Origin: Bacteroidota bacterium
GTDB lineage: Bacteria; Bacteroidota; Bacteroidia; Chitinophagales; LD1
DNA length: 64,000 nucleotides
Assembly (NCBI GenBank): GCA_018267385.1
Contig: JAFDYN010000023.1
Coordinates: 37,286 to 101,285, forward strand
Reading direction: 5' to 3'
Each line of letters opens with the position of its first letter. Position 1 is the stretch's first letter. Made by a program: the position numbers and the translations under genes. This document shows positions 42,133 through 49,826 of this stretch, one piece after another. The notes beneath the pieces were generated by a model. That model ran no database searches, was not told the DNA's origin, and saw nothing but the letters and a program-made list of their open reading frames with translations.

Positions 42133-42184
42133 CTGCATTTAATAACCTACCTGATTGGGCTAACAGGACAATTTTTACATTGGA

Positions 42185-42601
42185 ATGAAAGCCATAATAA
42201 TCTTATTATTCTTGACTAGCGTGTTATCATGTAGCGGGCAAATAGGCAAGACGAGAGAGCAGATTATTTCTGAATACGGATATTATGATGATAGTATTGT
42301 TAATTCGGATGGCAAATCCTTAGTGTATGCAAGTGACAAAACAATTTCGGGAACAGGAATAGGGAAAAGGCTGCAAACATTAATATTTGACAAGTATGGA
42401 ATTTGTGGGGGGATGCTAATAAGTGAGCCATCGTCAGAAATAAACAACTGGATAAATTGGTGTGACAGCCACTATGTAAGAAAGGGGGAAAATAAATGGC
42501 GCAACTATGAGGATAACACAATGATAGAGGTACTACTCACTGAATATCCCGACCACTCAGGTAAATTTACAAACGTTATCATTTATTTATTAAACCCATA
42601 A
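42185..42601 (+). CDS. passenger lipoprotein of unknown function
   Basis: A 138-residue predicted lipoprotein; the signal ends in LTSVLSCSG with lipobox Cys16. The mature part is a small mixed alpha/beta domain (KTREQIISEYGYYDDSIVN, LQTLIFDKYGICGGMLIS, NTMIEVLLTEYPDHSGKFT). No homologue recognised. It is followed after 2 bp by the Cys-rich miniprotein, so the two form an operon inside the mobile element. Confidence 0.7.
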   Translation: MKAIIILLFLTSVLSCSGQIGKTREQIISEYGYYDDSIVNSDGKSLVYASDKTISGTGIGKRLQTLIFDKYGICGGMLISEPSSEINNWINWCDSHYVRKGENKWRNYEDNTMIEVLLTEYPDHSGKFTNVIIYLLNP

Positions 42602-42603
42602 AC

Positions 42604-42792
42604 ATGAAAAGGTTTGCATTTGGCATCATGCTCCTTGCATCAATCGGAGCAACCACAATGGCTTTTACCTCTAACGCAGATAAGAGGGATTGCCAGTACG
42701 GACAATGCGCCAAAATCAAGGATGACGGCTATCGCTGTCGTAATTGTGCGCAAGAAGGGAGTTTATATTGCTGGTCACACAACCATCAGTAG
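42604..42792 (+). CDS. secreted Cys-rich miniprotein
   Basis: A 62-residue protein: signal peptide MKRFAFGIMLLASIGATTMAF, then a 35-residue tail with CQYGQCAKIKDDGYRCRNCA and YCWSHNHQ. The C-x4-C..C-x2-C..C-x2-H pattern is like the tiny zinc-binding modules ending in YCWxH found in many bacterial and phage genes. Here it follows a signal peptide, so it would be exported, where disulfides or metal binding could stabilise it. Directly downstream of the passenger lipoprotein. Confidence 0.72.
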   Translation: MKRFAFGIMLLASIGATTMAFTSNADKRDCQYGQCAKIKDDGYRCRNCAQEGSLYCWSHNHQ

Positions 42793-42793
42793 C

Positions 42794-43027
42794 CTAGTCC
42801 TCTTTTTTATTCCAGCGTGAGGCGGCGGCTTTTTTAGCTATCGCCTTGCGCTTTTCAGGGCTAAGATTTGCAGCCCTCGCTTTCCCCCCTTTCAAACCAC
42901 CAAGCCTGCCCAAAGCTACAGCAGCAGCATTCTTTTCGGGTTTGGGTTCCGTAATTTCGCCTGTACTTAAATCTGTAATGAGTTTAGCTAACTGGTTCGG
43001 GTCTCGCGGTCTTTTCTGTTTTGCCAT
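42794..43027 (-). CDS. small basic KGG-motif protein
   Basis: A 77-residue protein from ATG 43027 (MAKQKRPRDPNQLAKLITDL). The C-terminal half reads AAAVALGRLGGLKGGKARAANLSPEKRKAIAKKAAASRWNKK, a widespread small basic motif (GGxKGGxARA..L..E.R..IA.KAA..RW) found in short proteins thought to bind nucleic acid. It ends next to the Cys-rich gene stop (convergent), and its start lies 43 bp inside the right terminal repeat. Confidence 0.72.
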   Translation of the reverse strand: MAKQKRPRDPNQLAKLITDLSTGEITEPKPEKNAAAVALGRLGGLKGGKARAANLSPEKRKAIAKKAAASRWNKKED

Positions 43028-43069
43028 GTAGCAAAGATAGAAACTTTCATGCTTGACCGCTAAAGTTGT

Positions 43070-43092
43070 TAATTTCAAACTGAGACACTACC
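43070..43092 (-). repeat. right terminal inverted repeat
   Basis: Exact reverse complement of 39267-39289, ending in ..GAGACACTACC at the outer edge. Confidence 0.9.
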
Positions 43093-43100
43093 GAGAAAAT
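43093..43100. repeat. 8-bp target-site duplication, right copy
   Basis: GAGAAAAT, identical to 39259-39266. Confidence 0.85.
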
Positions 43101-43281
43101 ATTTTTTTGGGAAAGGCGCAGAGGTGGCTGAAACATAGTGGTGGTGTGGGTTTTAGGGTAGGTGTTAAAAATTACCTCACCTATCTGCCTTCGGCATCTT
43201 TCCTCTCCGAAGGAGATGAAAGAACCTGGTGAGCAAGGGTTATCATTGTTTTGAGCTGATGTATGTGTTTGCCGAAAAATC

Positions 43282-43318
43282 AAAAACGGCACGCTCACTC
43301 GCCTGAGTAAACGTGCCG
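43282..43318 (-). terminator. terminator of the T9SS gene at 43349
   Basis: On the minus strand CGGCACG/CGTGCCG with an additional inner ACTC/GAGT pairing is followed by TTTTTG, about 30 bp after the stop. Confidence 0.75.
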
Positions 43319-43348
43319 CGCAAAGAGCCGGGTTGGATCTGCTGTTTT

Positions 43349-44551
43349 TTATTTTTTGATGAACCTGCCGCGGTACATCCGGTCAGCATTCAGCTCGTAG
43401 ATGTACACGCCCGCAGGTAGCGGGGATACGTCGATGGTCTGATGGTAGGTGCCGGGATTTTTAGTGCTCTCATCGAGTACCTGCATCACAGTCTGGCCTT
43501 CCATATTCTGCAGGCGCAGCGTGACAGGTGCCGCATCTGAGAGGTAGTAGTCCATATGCACGAGCGTAGATGACGGGTTAGGGTAGACCTTGATGAAGGT
43601 GCCATCGGCGGCCAGGTCAGTGATAGCAGTCGCTGCAGCGTTGCTCACCGGTAGTTCTTTCAGAGATACGGTATGCTTGCCTATCGTGACAGGTGTAGAG
43701 CTGTAGTAGATACCTGAAGGATTGCTCACCTGCAGGTTGTAGCTGCCCGGTGCGATATTCATAAAGCTGTAGTCGCCGTGTATGTCTGTGGTCTTGTCAA
43801 AGATGTTTGTGCCATCTGTGAGCTCTACTTTCCAGCCCGGCAGGCCCTCATCTACAGGTGTGCCGCCGGTGCCGGCATCGCGATTTCCGTCACCATTGTG
43901 ATCACGGTATACGGAGCCGTTGCAGCTACCGTTGGTAAAGCAGCAGGTATCAGTCTGCAGGCCGTAGAGGCTGGTGATGTAGCCCTGTACATTGAGCCCC
44001 ATGGCTATACCGCCAATATTGTAGAGGCGTATATCGAGGTTGTGCACACCTGCCATCAGGGTCTGATTGATAGTGAAGGTGTCCTGATTGCCTGATACAA
44101 AGTTGTAACCGATATCGGTGCTGTCTATATACTGGCCGTCAAAGTAAACCGCGATGAGGTCATCATCGAGCGCCTCCATAAAGAGGCTGATGACAGTCTG
44201 CTGTGCCAGGCAGAATGAATAGCGGAAGACATAAGGTGTATCAAAGTTATTCTGTCCATAATTGGCATAGTTGAATGGTGAGATCCATACAGAGTTTGGC
44301 AGGGTGTAGTGCCAGCCTGTATACTGCGGCACGACAAATGCGGGCGATGGGAAGCTGAGCTGCGAGGCACCCGGGCCCGAAAGCACCGTCCAGTTTGGGT
44401 CAGGCTGGCCATTGGCTATGAGTGCATGCGCATAGCGGTCATAGCCTGTGGTAAGGCGCAGCGAATCGTCTACGCATAGAGAGCGCTCCTGCGCCTGTAG
44501 CGACAGGGTAGCTATCAGCAATAAAAGTAGCGGGGTAAGTACTTTTTTCAT
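43349..44551 (-). CDS. T9SS-exported protein with SdrD B-like domain
   Basis: A 400-residue protein: signal peptide (MKKVLTPLLLLLIATLSLQAQ), an N-terminal beta-rich domain with an EALDDDLIAVYFDGQYID segment (fibrinogen-binding/PA14-like in appearance), then at about 205-290 a SdrD B-like Ca-binding domain (GSVYRDHNGDGNRDAG, GLPGWKVELTD, TDIHGDYSFMNIAPGSYNLQV), and a T9SS sorting domain (IKVYPNPSSTLVHMDY, LPAGVYIYELN, YRGRFIKK). Predicted surface adhesin-like protein. It lies just right of the mobile element. Confidence 0.85.
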   Translation of the reverse strand: MKKVLTPLLLLLIATLSLQAQERSLCVDDSLRLTTGYDRYAHALIANGQPDPNWTVLSGPGASQLSFPSPAFVVPQYTGWHYTLPNSVWISPFNYANYGQNNFDTPYVFRYSFCLAQQTVISLFMEALDDDLIAVYFDGQYIDSTDIGYNFVSGNQDTFTINQTLMAGVHNLDIRLYNIGGIAMGLNVQGYITSLYGLQTDTCCFTNGSCNGSVYRDHNGDGNRDAGTGGTPVDEGLPGWKVELTDGTNIFDKTTDIHGDYSFMNIAPGSYNLQVSNPSGIYYSSTPVTIGKHTVSLKELPVSNAAATAITDLAADGTFIKVYPNPSSTLVHMDYYLSDAAPVTLRLQNMEGQTVMQVLDESTKNPGTYHQTIDVSPLPAGVYIYELNADRMYRGRFIKK

Positions 44552-44686
44552 CTAAATGGTTTTAGGTTTTGTAAACGGGTATTAAGGTACATTGCCTTTT
44601 TGTCAAAAAGAAATTTATCTTAATGTGAGATGAATTTAATATGACAACGGTTGCACCGGCCCCTGCTGAGCGTAGAGAGGAAGCTG

Positions 44687-45328
44687 CTAATAGTAGTAGT
44701 GATAGATATTGGCGCCGGCACTATCAGTGATCACGCGGCCCTGCTCATCAAAGAGGTATTTGTGCGTGATCGTATTGGGCGGATCTGACTCAGACAGTAC
44801 CATATGCTCTGACCGGAAGCCCCAGGCTGCATCGCCATAGTTTCTCGTGTCAGGTATATTGGAATAGACGTAGGCTACTACGTGGGTGCCATTGCCATTG
44901 GTATAGGTATGTGTGGCCATATCATTGCCATCCCAGGTGTATGTTTCATCCAGCGCACCTTTGATCAGGTGACCATCACTATTGTAGGTATAGTGGTTGT
45001 CATGATTGTCTGCTACGATCAGGCCCGCACTATTGAGCTGATAGATGATCGTGTCTGTGAGGTGAGAGCTGCTCATCTCGGTGACGGAGATGATACTGCC
45101 GGGCATATAGGTATTGGTCACTACAAATGTGTCGGGATTCTCTGATACGGTGCGTATGAGGCGGCCCTGCTCATCATAAGTGTAAAACGTAGGCCGTATC
45201 TGATAGTAGGCGTCAGACATCCACTCGCGTACCACCAGAGATCTATGGGCAGTACCACTGCTAAAGGCCATCAGTGCTGTGAGCAGCACTGTGGCAATAA
45301 GGAGGCTGGTATATCTTTTGACCATCAT
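44687..45328 (-). CDS. YD-repeat-like exported protein, paralogue of 18705
   Basis: A 213-residue protein from ATG 45328 (MMVKRYTSLLIATVLLTALMAF), with an N-terminal hydrophobic signal. Repeats such as PTFYTYDEQGRLIRTV, HYTYNSDGHLIKG and KYLFDEQGRVITD match the other YD-repeat-like protein, including PDTRNYGDAAWGFRSEHMV. It lacks the lipobox of its paralogue. Divergent from the photolyase-like gene, with 61 bp between the starts. Function unknown. Confidence 0.7.
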   Translation of the reverse strand: MMVKRYTSLLIATVLLTALMAFSSGTAHRSLVVREWMSDAYYQIRPTFYTYDEQGRLIRTVSENPDTFVVTNTYMPGSIISVTEMSSSHLTDTIIYQLNSAGLIVADNHDNHYTYNSDGHLIKGALDETYTWDGNDMATHTYTNGNGTHVVAYVYSNIPDTRNYGDAAWGFRSEHMVLSESDPPNTITHKYLFDEQGRVITDSAGANIYHYYY

Positions 45329-45389
45329 CGCACTCAAATATATCAAATCATCGGCCAAAACAATCTGGCCAGCCAATGGTTATCTTGCT

Positions 45390-46859
45390 ATGACCGCTGT
45401 CACATTAATATTCCCACACCAGCTTTACAAAGATCACCCCTCTCTGAGCCAGGGGAGAGAGGTGTACCTGATAGAAGATGCGCTTTTCTTTCTGCAGTAT
45501 CCGTTTCACAAGCAGAAGCTGCTGCTGCACAGGGCGACTATGAAGTACTATGAGGACTACCTGCGGAGACAGGGTTATCAGGTGCGCTATATAGAGTGTC
45601 ATAGTACGGCGGCAGATATGGGTGCCTTGTTTGCGCAGATCGCAGCGAGTGGTGTAGATGTATGCCACTATGCTGATACCACAGACTACCTGCTGGAGCG
45701 GCGCCTGCACCGCTATGCTGCGCGGCATGAGGTACGGCTGGTGATGTCTGAGAGCCCAAACTTCATCCACAGCCGCGCGGATAACAAGGCTTATTTTGCG
45801 GAGCACAAATACTATCTGACAGACTACTACGTACACCTGCGCAGGAAGTATGATATCATGCTGGACAAGGGCAAACCGATGGGTGGTAAATGGACCTATG
45901 ACACTGAGAACAGGAAGAAGCTGCCCAAAGGAATAACGATCCCCTCATTGCCACCGTTGAAGGAAAACAGTTTCATAGCCGAGGCAAGAAGGTACGTACA
46001 TCAGCACTTCGGTAGCAACCCCGGTAGTATAGACCGGACCTGGTATCCCATCACTCATGAGGACGCCGAGCGCTGGCTGGACAGCTTCCTGAGGGAGCGC
46101 TTTGCAGGCTTTGGCATCTATCAGGATGCTATAGCAGGGGCGGAGCGCTGGCTCTATCATAGCATACTGACGCCTATGCTGAATGTGGGCCTGCTGCAGC
46201 CATCAGACGTGGTAGAGCGCGCCGTTGCATTCGCTGCTGCGCATGGCATCCCGGTCAACTCTCTGGAGGGCTTCGTGAGGCAGGTGCTGGGCTGGAGGGA
46301 GTATATCCGCGCTGTGTACACTGAGCGTGGCGTCTATCAGCGCAACCGCGACTTCTGGGGGCATACGGGACCAATGCCGCAGGCACTGTACCAGGGTACC
46401 ACCGGGCTGGCACCGGTAGATATGGCCATAGAGCGCCTGCTCGATACAGGCTATACACACCATATAGAGCGGCTCATGGTGCTGGGCAACTTTATGCTGC
46501 TATGTGGTATCAGAACGGATGAGGTGTACCGCTGGTTTATGGAGCTGTATATAGACAGCTATGACTGGGTCATGGTGCCCAATGTGTATGGCATGAGCCA
46601 ATATGCAGATGGCGGCCTGATGAGCACCAAGCCGTATATATCAGGCAGCAACTACCTCCTGAAGATGAGCAACTACCCCAAGGGACCGTGGTGTGAGATA
46701 TGGGATGCACTCTACTGGCGCTTCATCCATGAGCACCGCGCAGTCTTTGCGGCCAACCCTCGTATGAGCATGATGGCGGCTCTCGTATCAGGTATGGAAA
46801 GGTCTAAACTGCAGCACCATATTACTGTAGCAGAGAGATTTCTCGGCCGGCTAAAGTAG
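45390..46859 (+). CDS. cryptochrome/photolyase-related protein (FeS-BCP-like), Fe-S cysteines mostly absent
   Basis: A 489-residue protein from ATG 45390 (MTAVTLIFPHQLYKDHPSL). The N-terminal Rossmann domain and the C-terminal FAD domain (GFVRQVLGWREYIRAVY, HHIERLMVLGNFMLLCGI, WVMVPNVYGMSQYADGG, TKPYISGSNYLLKMSNY) match the deoxyribodipyrimidine-photolyase-related/FeS-BCP group. In characterised members (PhrB, CryB) four Cys bind a 4Fe-4S cluster; here DMAC reads DMAI, DYCxxC reads NYPKGP, and only the Cys of PWCEIWDALYW may correspond. It may repair (6-4) photoproducts or act as a light sensor without the cluster. Confidence 0.88.
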   Translation: MTAVTLIFPHQLYKDHPSLSQGREVYLIEDALFFLQYPFHKQKLLLHRATMKYYEDYLRRQGYQVRYIECHSTAADMGALFAQIAASGVDVCHYADTTDYLLERRLHRYAARHEVRLVMSESPNFIHSRADNKAYFAEHKYYLTDYYVHLRRKYDIMLDKGKPMGGKWTYDTENRKKLPKGITIPSLPPLKENSFIAEARRYVHQHFGSNPGSIDRTWYPITHEDAERWLDSFLRERFAGFGIYQDAIAGAERWLYHSILTPMLNVGLLQPSDVVERAVAFAAAHGIPVNSLEGFVRQVLGWREYIRAVYTERGVYQRNRDFWGHTGPMPQALYQGTTGLAPVDMAIERLLDTGYTHHIERLMVLGNFMLLCGIRTDEVYRWFMELYIDSYDWVMVPNVYGMSQYADGGLMSTKPYISGSNYLLKMSNYPKGPWCEIWDALYWRFIHEHRAVFAANPRMSMMAALVSGMERSKLQHHITVAERFLGRLK

Positions 46860-47062
46860 CGATGGACTGGTCCATTGATCAGCGAGCAGGCTTTCATTTA
46901 TCTGATAATGATATTGTTATGTTTAATTGTATCGGCGGAATCAGCACATTTGAGGGTAAGCATGTTAATAACATGGGGTATTAACTTCTTTTTAACCTTG
47001 GGGAAAAAACTAACTTTACTCTGTTTGTTTAAAAAAAAGATTAGTTCGCTTAAGCTTGATAA

Positions 47063-49642
47063 ATGAAGAAGTTTGTTTACGCTATTGTATTTTCCAGTCT
47101 GTTGCTGCGGGTTTCTGCGCAGCAGGATAGCACAAAACCAGCGGCTGTAGACAGCCCTGCCAGCGTAGCCCCTGCCGTAGATACCATCGTACCCGCTGCT
47201 GCACCTGCCATCACCCCACCTCCGGCGGCGCCCACCGCCAGCAAAGCCATCATCAAAGGTACGGTGACAGATGAAAAGGGCGATGTCCCGATGATAGGAG
47301 TCAATATCATCGTAAAAGGAACTAACAACGGCACGCGCACCGATATAGACGGCAACTATAGCATAGAGGTGACACCGGGCGTGATCACCACGCTGCTATA
47401 TACCTACGTAGGCTACCAGGAGCGCCAGGCAGATATCATAGGTGTGAAGGATGCTCCGAAAGTGGTCAACATCAAAATGACTGACAAATCACGCGAGCTG
47501 GATATCGTGGTCGTATCAGGCAATAAGGTAGAGAAGAAGCTCGGTGAGCAGACACAGTCTATAGAAGTACTGAAAGGACAGAATATCACCAATAGCGCAC
47601 AGGGTATCACAGAGGCTATGAATAAAGTGCCGGGTGTGAACATGCTGGGCAAGACCATCAGCGTGCGCGGTGGTAGCGGCTTTGCGGCGGAGACGAGCAA
47701 CCGTACGCTGGTCATGCTGGATGATGTGCCGCTGGTCAGCCCTGAGAATGGAAGCGTGCGCTGGGAGAGCCTGCCTACCGAGGCTATAGACCAGATGGAG
47801 ATAGTGAAAGGACCGGCTACTGTATCCTATGGTGCCCAGGCGCTCAATGCGATGGTGAACGTGCGTACGATCAATGCCCACAAAGATGAGCCGTTCAATA
47901 AGATATATGTCAACTCCGGCGGCTACATGCCCTACCTGGACAAAAGCTGGACCTGGTTTGACAGTCAGCGCTGGACCGACTTCAAAAATAACTTTGGTAA
48001 AAGACGCGCAGCAGTGCCTAATGCCTTTGCCAACCTGGCCTATGTCCACGCACGCAAGTATGGCGATGTGGATGTCCTCTTTGACGGTGCGCTAAACTCT
48101 AACGCAGGATACACAGCACAGAATAAGAACCTGCTGGTAAGGACCTTCCTGAAGCTGCGCTATATACCTCATAAGCTGCAGAACCTCTCTATAGGTGGTA
48201 ACGTGAACTACTATTTCAACCGGTATGATGACTTCTTCCTCTATACCAACTATAATGACACGCTGACATCTACTAACGGTACTCCGCGCAACCCTACTCA
48301 GGATAGCCTGGTACTAGTGCCCTACCAACCTGCCTATGTACGTGTGAATGCTGTGAATGTAAATCCATATGTGGCCTATCACGACAAGGCTGATGGCAAA
48401 CATACCCTGCGTATGTCGTACTACTATGTACAGAGCTACAGCACCAATGGTGATAGCAGCAAATCCAATAAGATCTATACTGAGTACGTGTACACCAAGC
48501 GGTTTAAGAAGCAGGATGCTGATATAGCAGCCGGTGTGCGCTATAGCTATAAGAAAATAAACAGCCACACCTTTGGTGAAAAGTACGCCCACTACGGTGC
48601 GGTGTACGCGCAGGGTGAGAAGCGTTTTGGCGGCAAGTTTACCGTCAAGGTGGGCCTCTCGCTGGAGTATAATAAGCTGGATACTGTGGCAGCGCGCAAT
48701 GAGCTGACCTTCCTGAATACACTGGCGGGCAGGGACTCTGCCAGCAAAAAATACTCCGCTGTAAAGCCGATCGTGAATGTAGGTATCAACTACCAGGTCA
48801 CAGAGGGTACCTTCCTCCGCGCCTCATTCGGGCAGGGGTACAGGTTCCCGGATATCGCGGAGCAGTTTGTCAATATCCGCCGTGCGGGTGTGGTAGCTAT
48901 ACCTAACCCAAACCTGAAGCCGGAAAACGGATGGAATGCTGAGGTGGGTATCAAGCAGGGCATGAAGTTTAGCCGCTGGGTATTTTACGCTGACCTGGCT
49001 GCCTACCTGAGCCGCTACAATAATCTGATCGAGTTTATCAATATCAACCGCGCGCAAGCACCGGACTATATCAGAACTCAGTATCCGAGGGACTTCCTCT
49101 TTGAGCAGGCTAAGAACATCACGCGCGCCCAGATATGGGGTATAGAAGTATCCGCTATCGGTACCGGCAAAATATTTGGCGTGCCGCTAAACTTCCTGCT
49201 GGGGTATAACTATATGGTGCCGCGCAATCTGGACTACAATCCTAACGTGGCGGGCTCTCAGCAGTATCTCTACTACCGTATGCGCCACTCTGCCAAGGCT
49301 GACGTGCAGACCACCTACAAGGGTTTCATAGTAGGTGCTACCTGTGTCTACCTGGGCAAGGTGCTGCAGCTGGACCAGATAGCCTCCCTGCCTAAGATAG
49401 CAGACTGGTATAGTGCAGCCAATCCTAAAGGTAACTTCATAGTAGATGCCCGTGTGGGCTACAACTGGAAGGACCGCTTCACCGCTACGGTGATAGCCAA
49501 GAATATCACAGACCGCGCCTATGTGCTGCGTCCGGGTTTCGTAGAGGCGCCCGCCAGCCTGACCGTGCAGCTCACCTATCAGTGGGGCAAGATATGGCCA
49601 AAGAAAAAGGTGACAGAAGAAGAACCGGCTACAGGATCGTAA
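47063..49642 (+). CDS. TonB-dependent outer-membrane receptor
   Basis: An 859-residue receptor: signal peptide (MKKFVYAIVFSSLLLRVSAQ), an Ala/Pro-rich linker to about residue 65, a carboxypeptidase-regulatory-like domain (KGTVTDEKGDVPMIGVNIIVKGTNNGTRTDIDGNYSIEV), the plug (EVLKGQNITNSAQGITEAMNKVPGV, ISVRGGSGFAAETSNRTLVMLDD, MEIVKGPATVSYGAQALNAMVNV) and a long beta barrel ending in YQWGKIWP plus a short charged tail. No SusD partner is adjacent, so it is not a standard SusCD pair; ligand unknown (metal complex, vitamin or peptide). Confidence 0.92.
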   Translation: MKKFVYAIVFSSLLLRVSAQQDSTKPAAVDSPASVAPAVDTIVPAAAPAITPPPAAPTASKAIIKGTVTDEKGDVPMIGVNIIVKGTNNGTRTDIDGNYSIEVTPGVITTLLYTYVGYQERQADIIGVKDAPKVVNIKMTDKSRELDIVVVSGNKVEKKLGEQTQSIEVLKGQNITNSAQGITEAMNKVPGVNMLGKTISVRGGSGFAAETSNRTLVMLDDVPLVSPENGSVRWESLPTEAIDQMEIVKGPATVSYGAQALNAMVNVRTINAHKDEPFNKIYVNSGGYMPYLDKSWTWFDSQRWTDFKNNFGKRRAAVPNAFANLAYVHARKYGDVDVLFDGALNSNAGYTAQNKNLLVRTFLKLRYIPHKLQNLSIGGNVNYYFNRYDDFFLYTNYNDTLTSTNGTPRNPTQDSLVLVPYQPAYVRVNAVNVNPYVAYHDKADGKHTLRMSYYYVQSYSTNGDSSKSNKIYTEYVYTKRFKKQDADIAAGVRYSYKKINSHTFGEKYAHYGAVYAQGEKRFGGKFTVKVGLSLEYNKLDTVAARNELTFLNTLAGRDSASKKYSAVKPIVNVGINYQVTEGTFLRASFGQGYRFPDIAEQFVNIRRAGVVAIPNPNLKPENGWNAEVGIKQGMKFSRWVFYADLAAYLSRYNNLIEFININRAQAPDYIRTQYPRDFLFEQAKNITRAQIWGIEVSAIGTGKIFGVPLNFLLGYNYMVPRNLDYNPNVAGSQQYLYYRMRHSAKADVQTTYKGFIVGATCVYLGKVLQLDQIASLPKIADWYSAANPKGNFIVDARVGYNWKDRFTATVIAKNITDRAYVLRPGFVEAPASLTVQLTYQWGKIWPKKKVTEEEPATGS

Positions 49643-49716
49643 ATGATTTCGGATTGGCGATTTCGGAGGTCGGTAGTTTAGTCTTTTTATAGCACGAGAC
49701 GCATTCTTGTGGAGGG

Positions 49717-49744
49717 GTAGAGACAGGTCGCGACCTGTCCCTAC
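49717..49744. repeat. 28-nt near-perfect palindrome
   Basis: GACAGGTCGCGACCTGTC (49722-49739) is a perfect 18-bp palindrome, extended by GTAG/CTAC arms with one mismatch. It lies between the convergent TonB receptor and pbpC genes. The GACAGGTCGCGACC motif resembles dispersed intergenic repeats of bacterial genomes. A second hairpin, AGCCGCA/TGCGGCT (49793-49812), follows near the pbpC stop and may be its terminator. Confidence 0.6.
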
Positions 49745-49826
49745 TTTTTTAGATAAATTCCTTCTACCGATATAGGTATGTAGTCTTTGTGAAGCCGCAA
49801 AGTATTGCGGCTCCACGGTACGCAAA

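Larger units (their letters stand above)
39267..43092. mobile_element. 3.8-kb IS1-family element carrying passenger genes
   Basis: Perfect 23-bp terminal inverted repeats (39267-39289 and 43070-43092, each starting GGTAGTGTCTCAG from outside) bound this unit. An 8-bp duplication GAGAAAAT lies immediately outside both ends, in the size range (8-9 bp) of IS1 elements. The transposase inside (40157-40990) has IS1-type motifs. Passenger genes: NYN nuclease, coiled-coil protein, lipoprotein, Cys-rich miniprotein, KGG-motif protein, and a possible structured RNA. Composition is A+T-rich compared with flanking host genes. Identical ends and duplication imply recent transposition as a single unit. 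Confidence 0.9.

Noticed and set aside
43047..43298. 83-codon minus-strand frame overlapping the right end of the mobile element
   Set aside because: It crosses the element boundary and target duplication and shows no family features.
47063..49642. SusC/SusD polysaccharide-utilisation locus
   Set aside because: The receptor has no SusD-like neighbour and no glycoside hydrolase nearby, and is shorter than typical SusC proteins.
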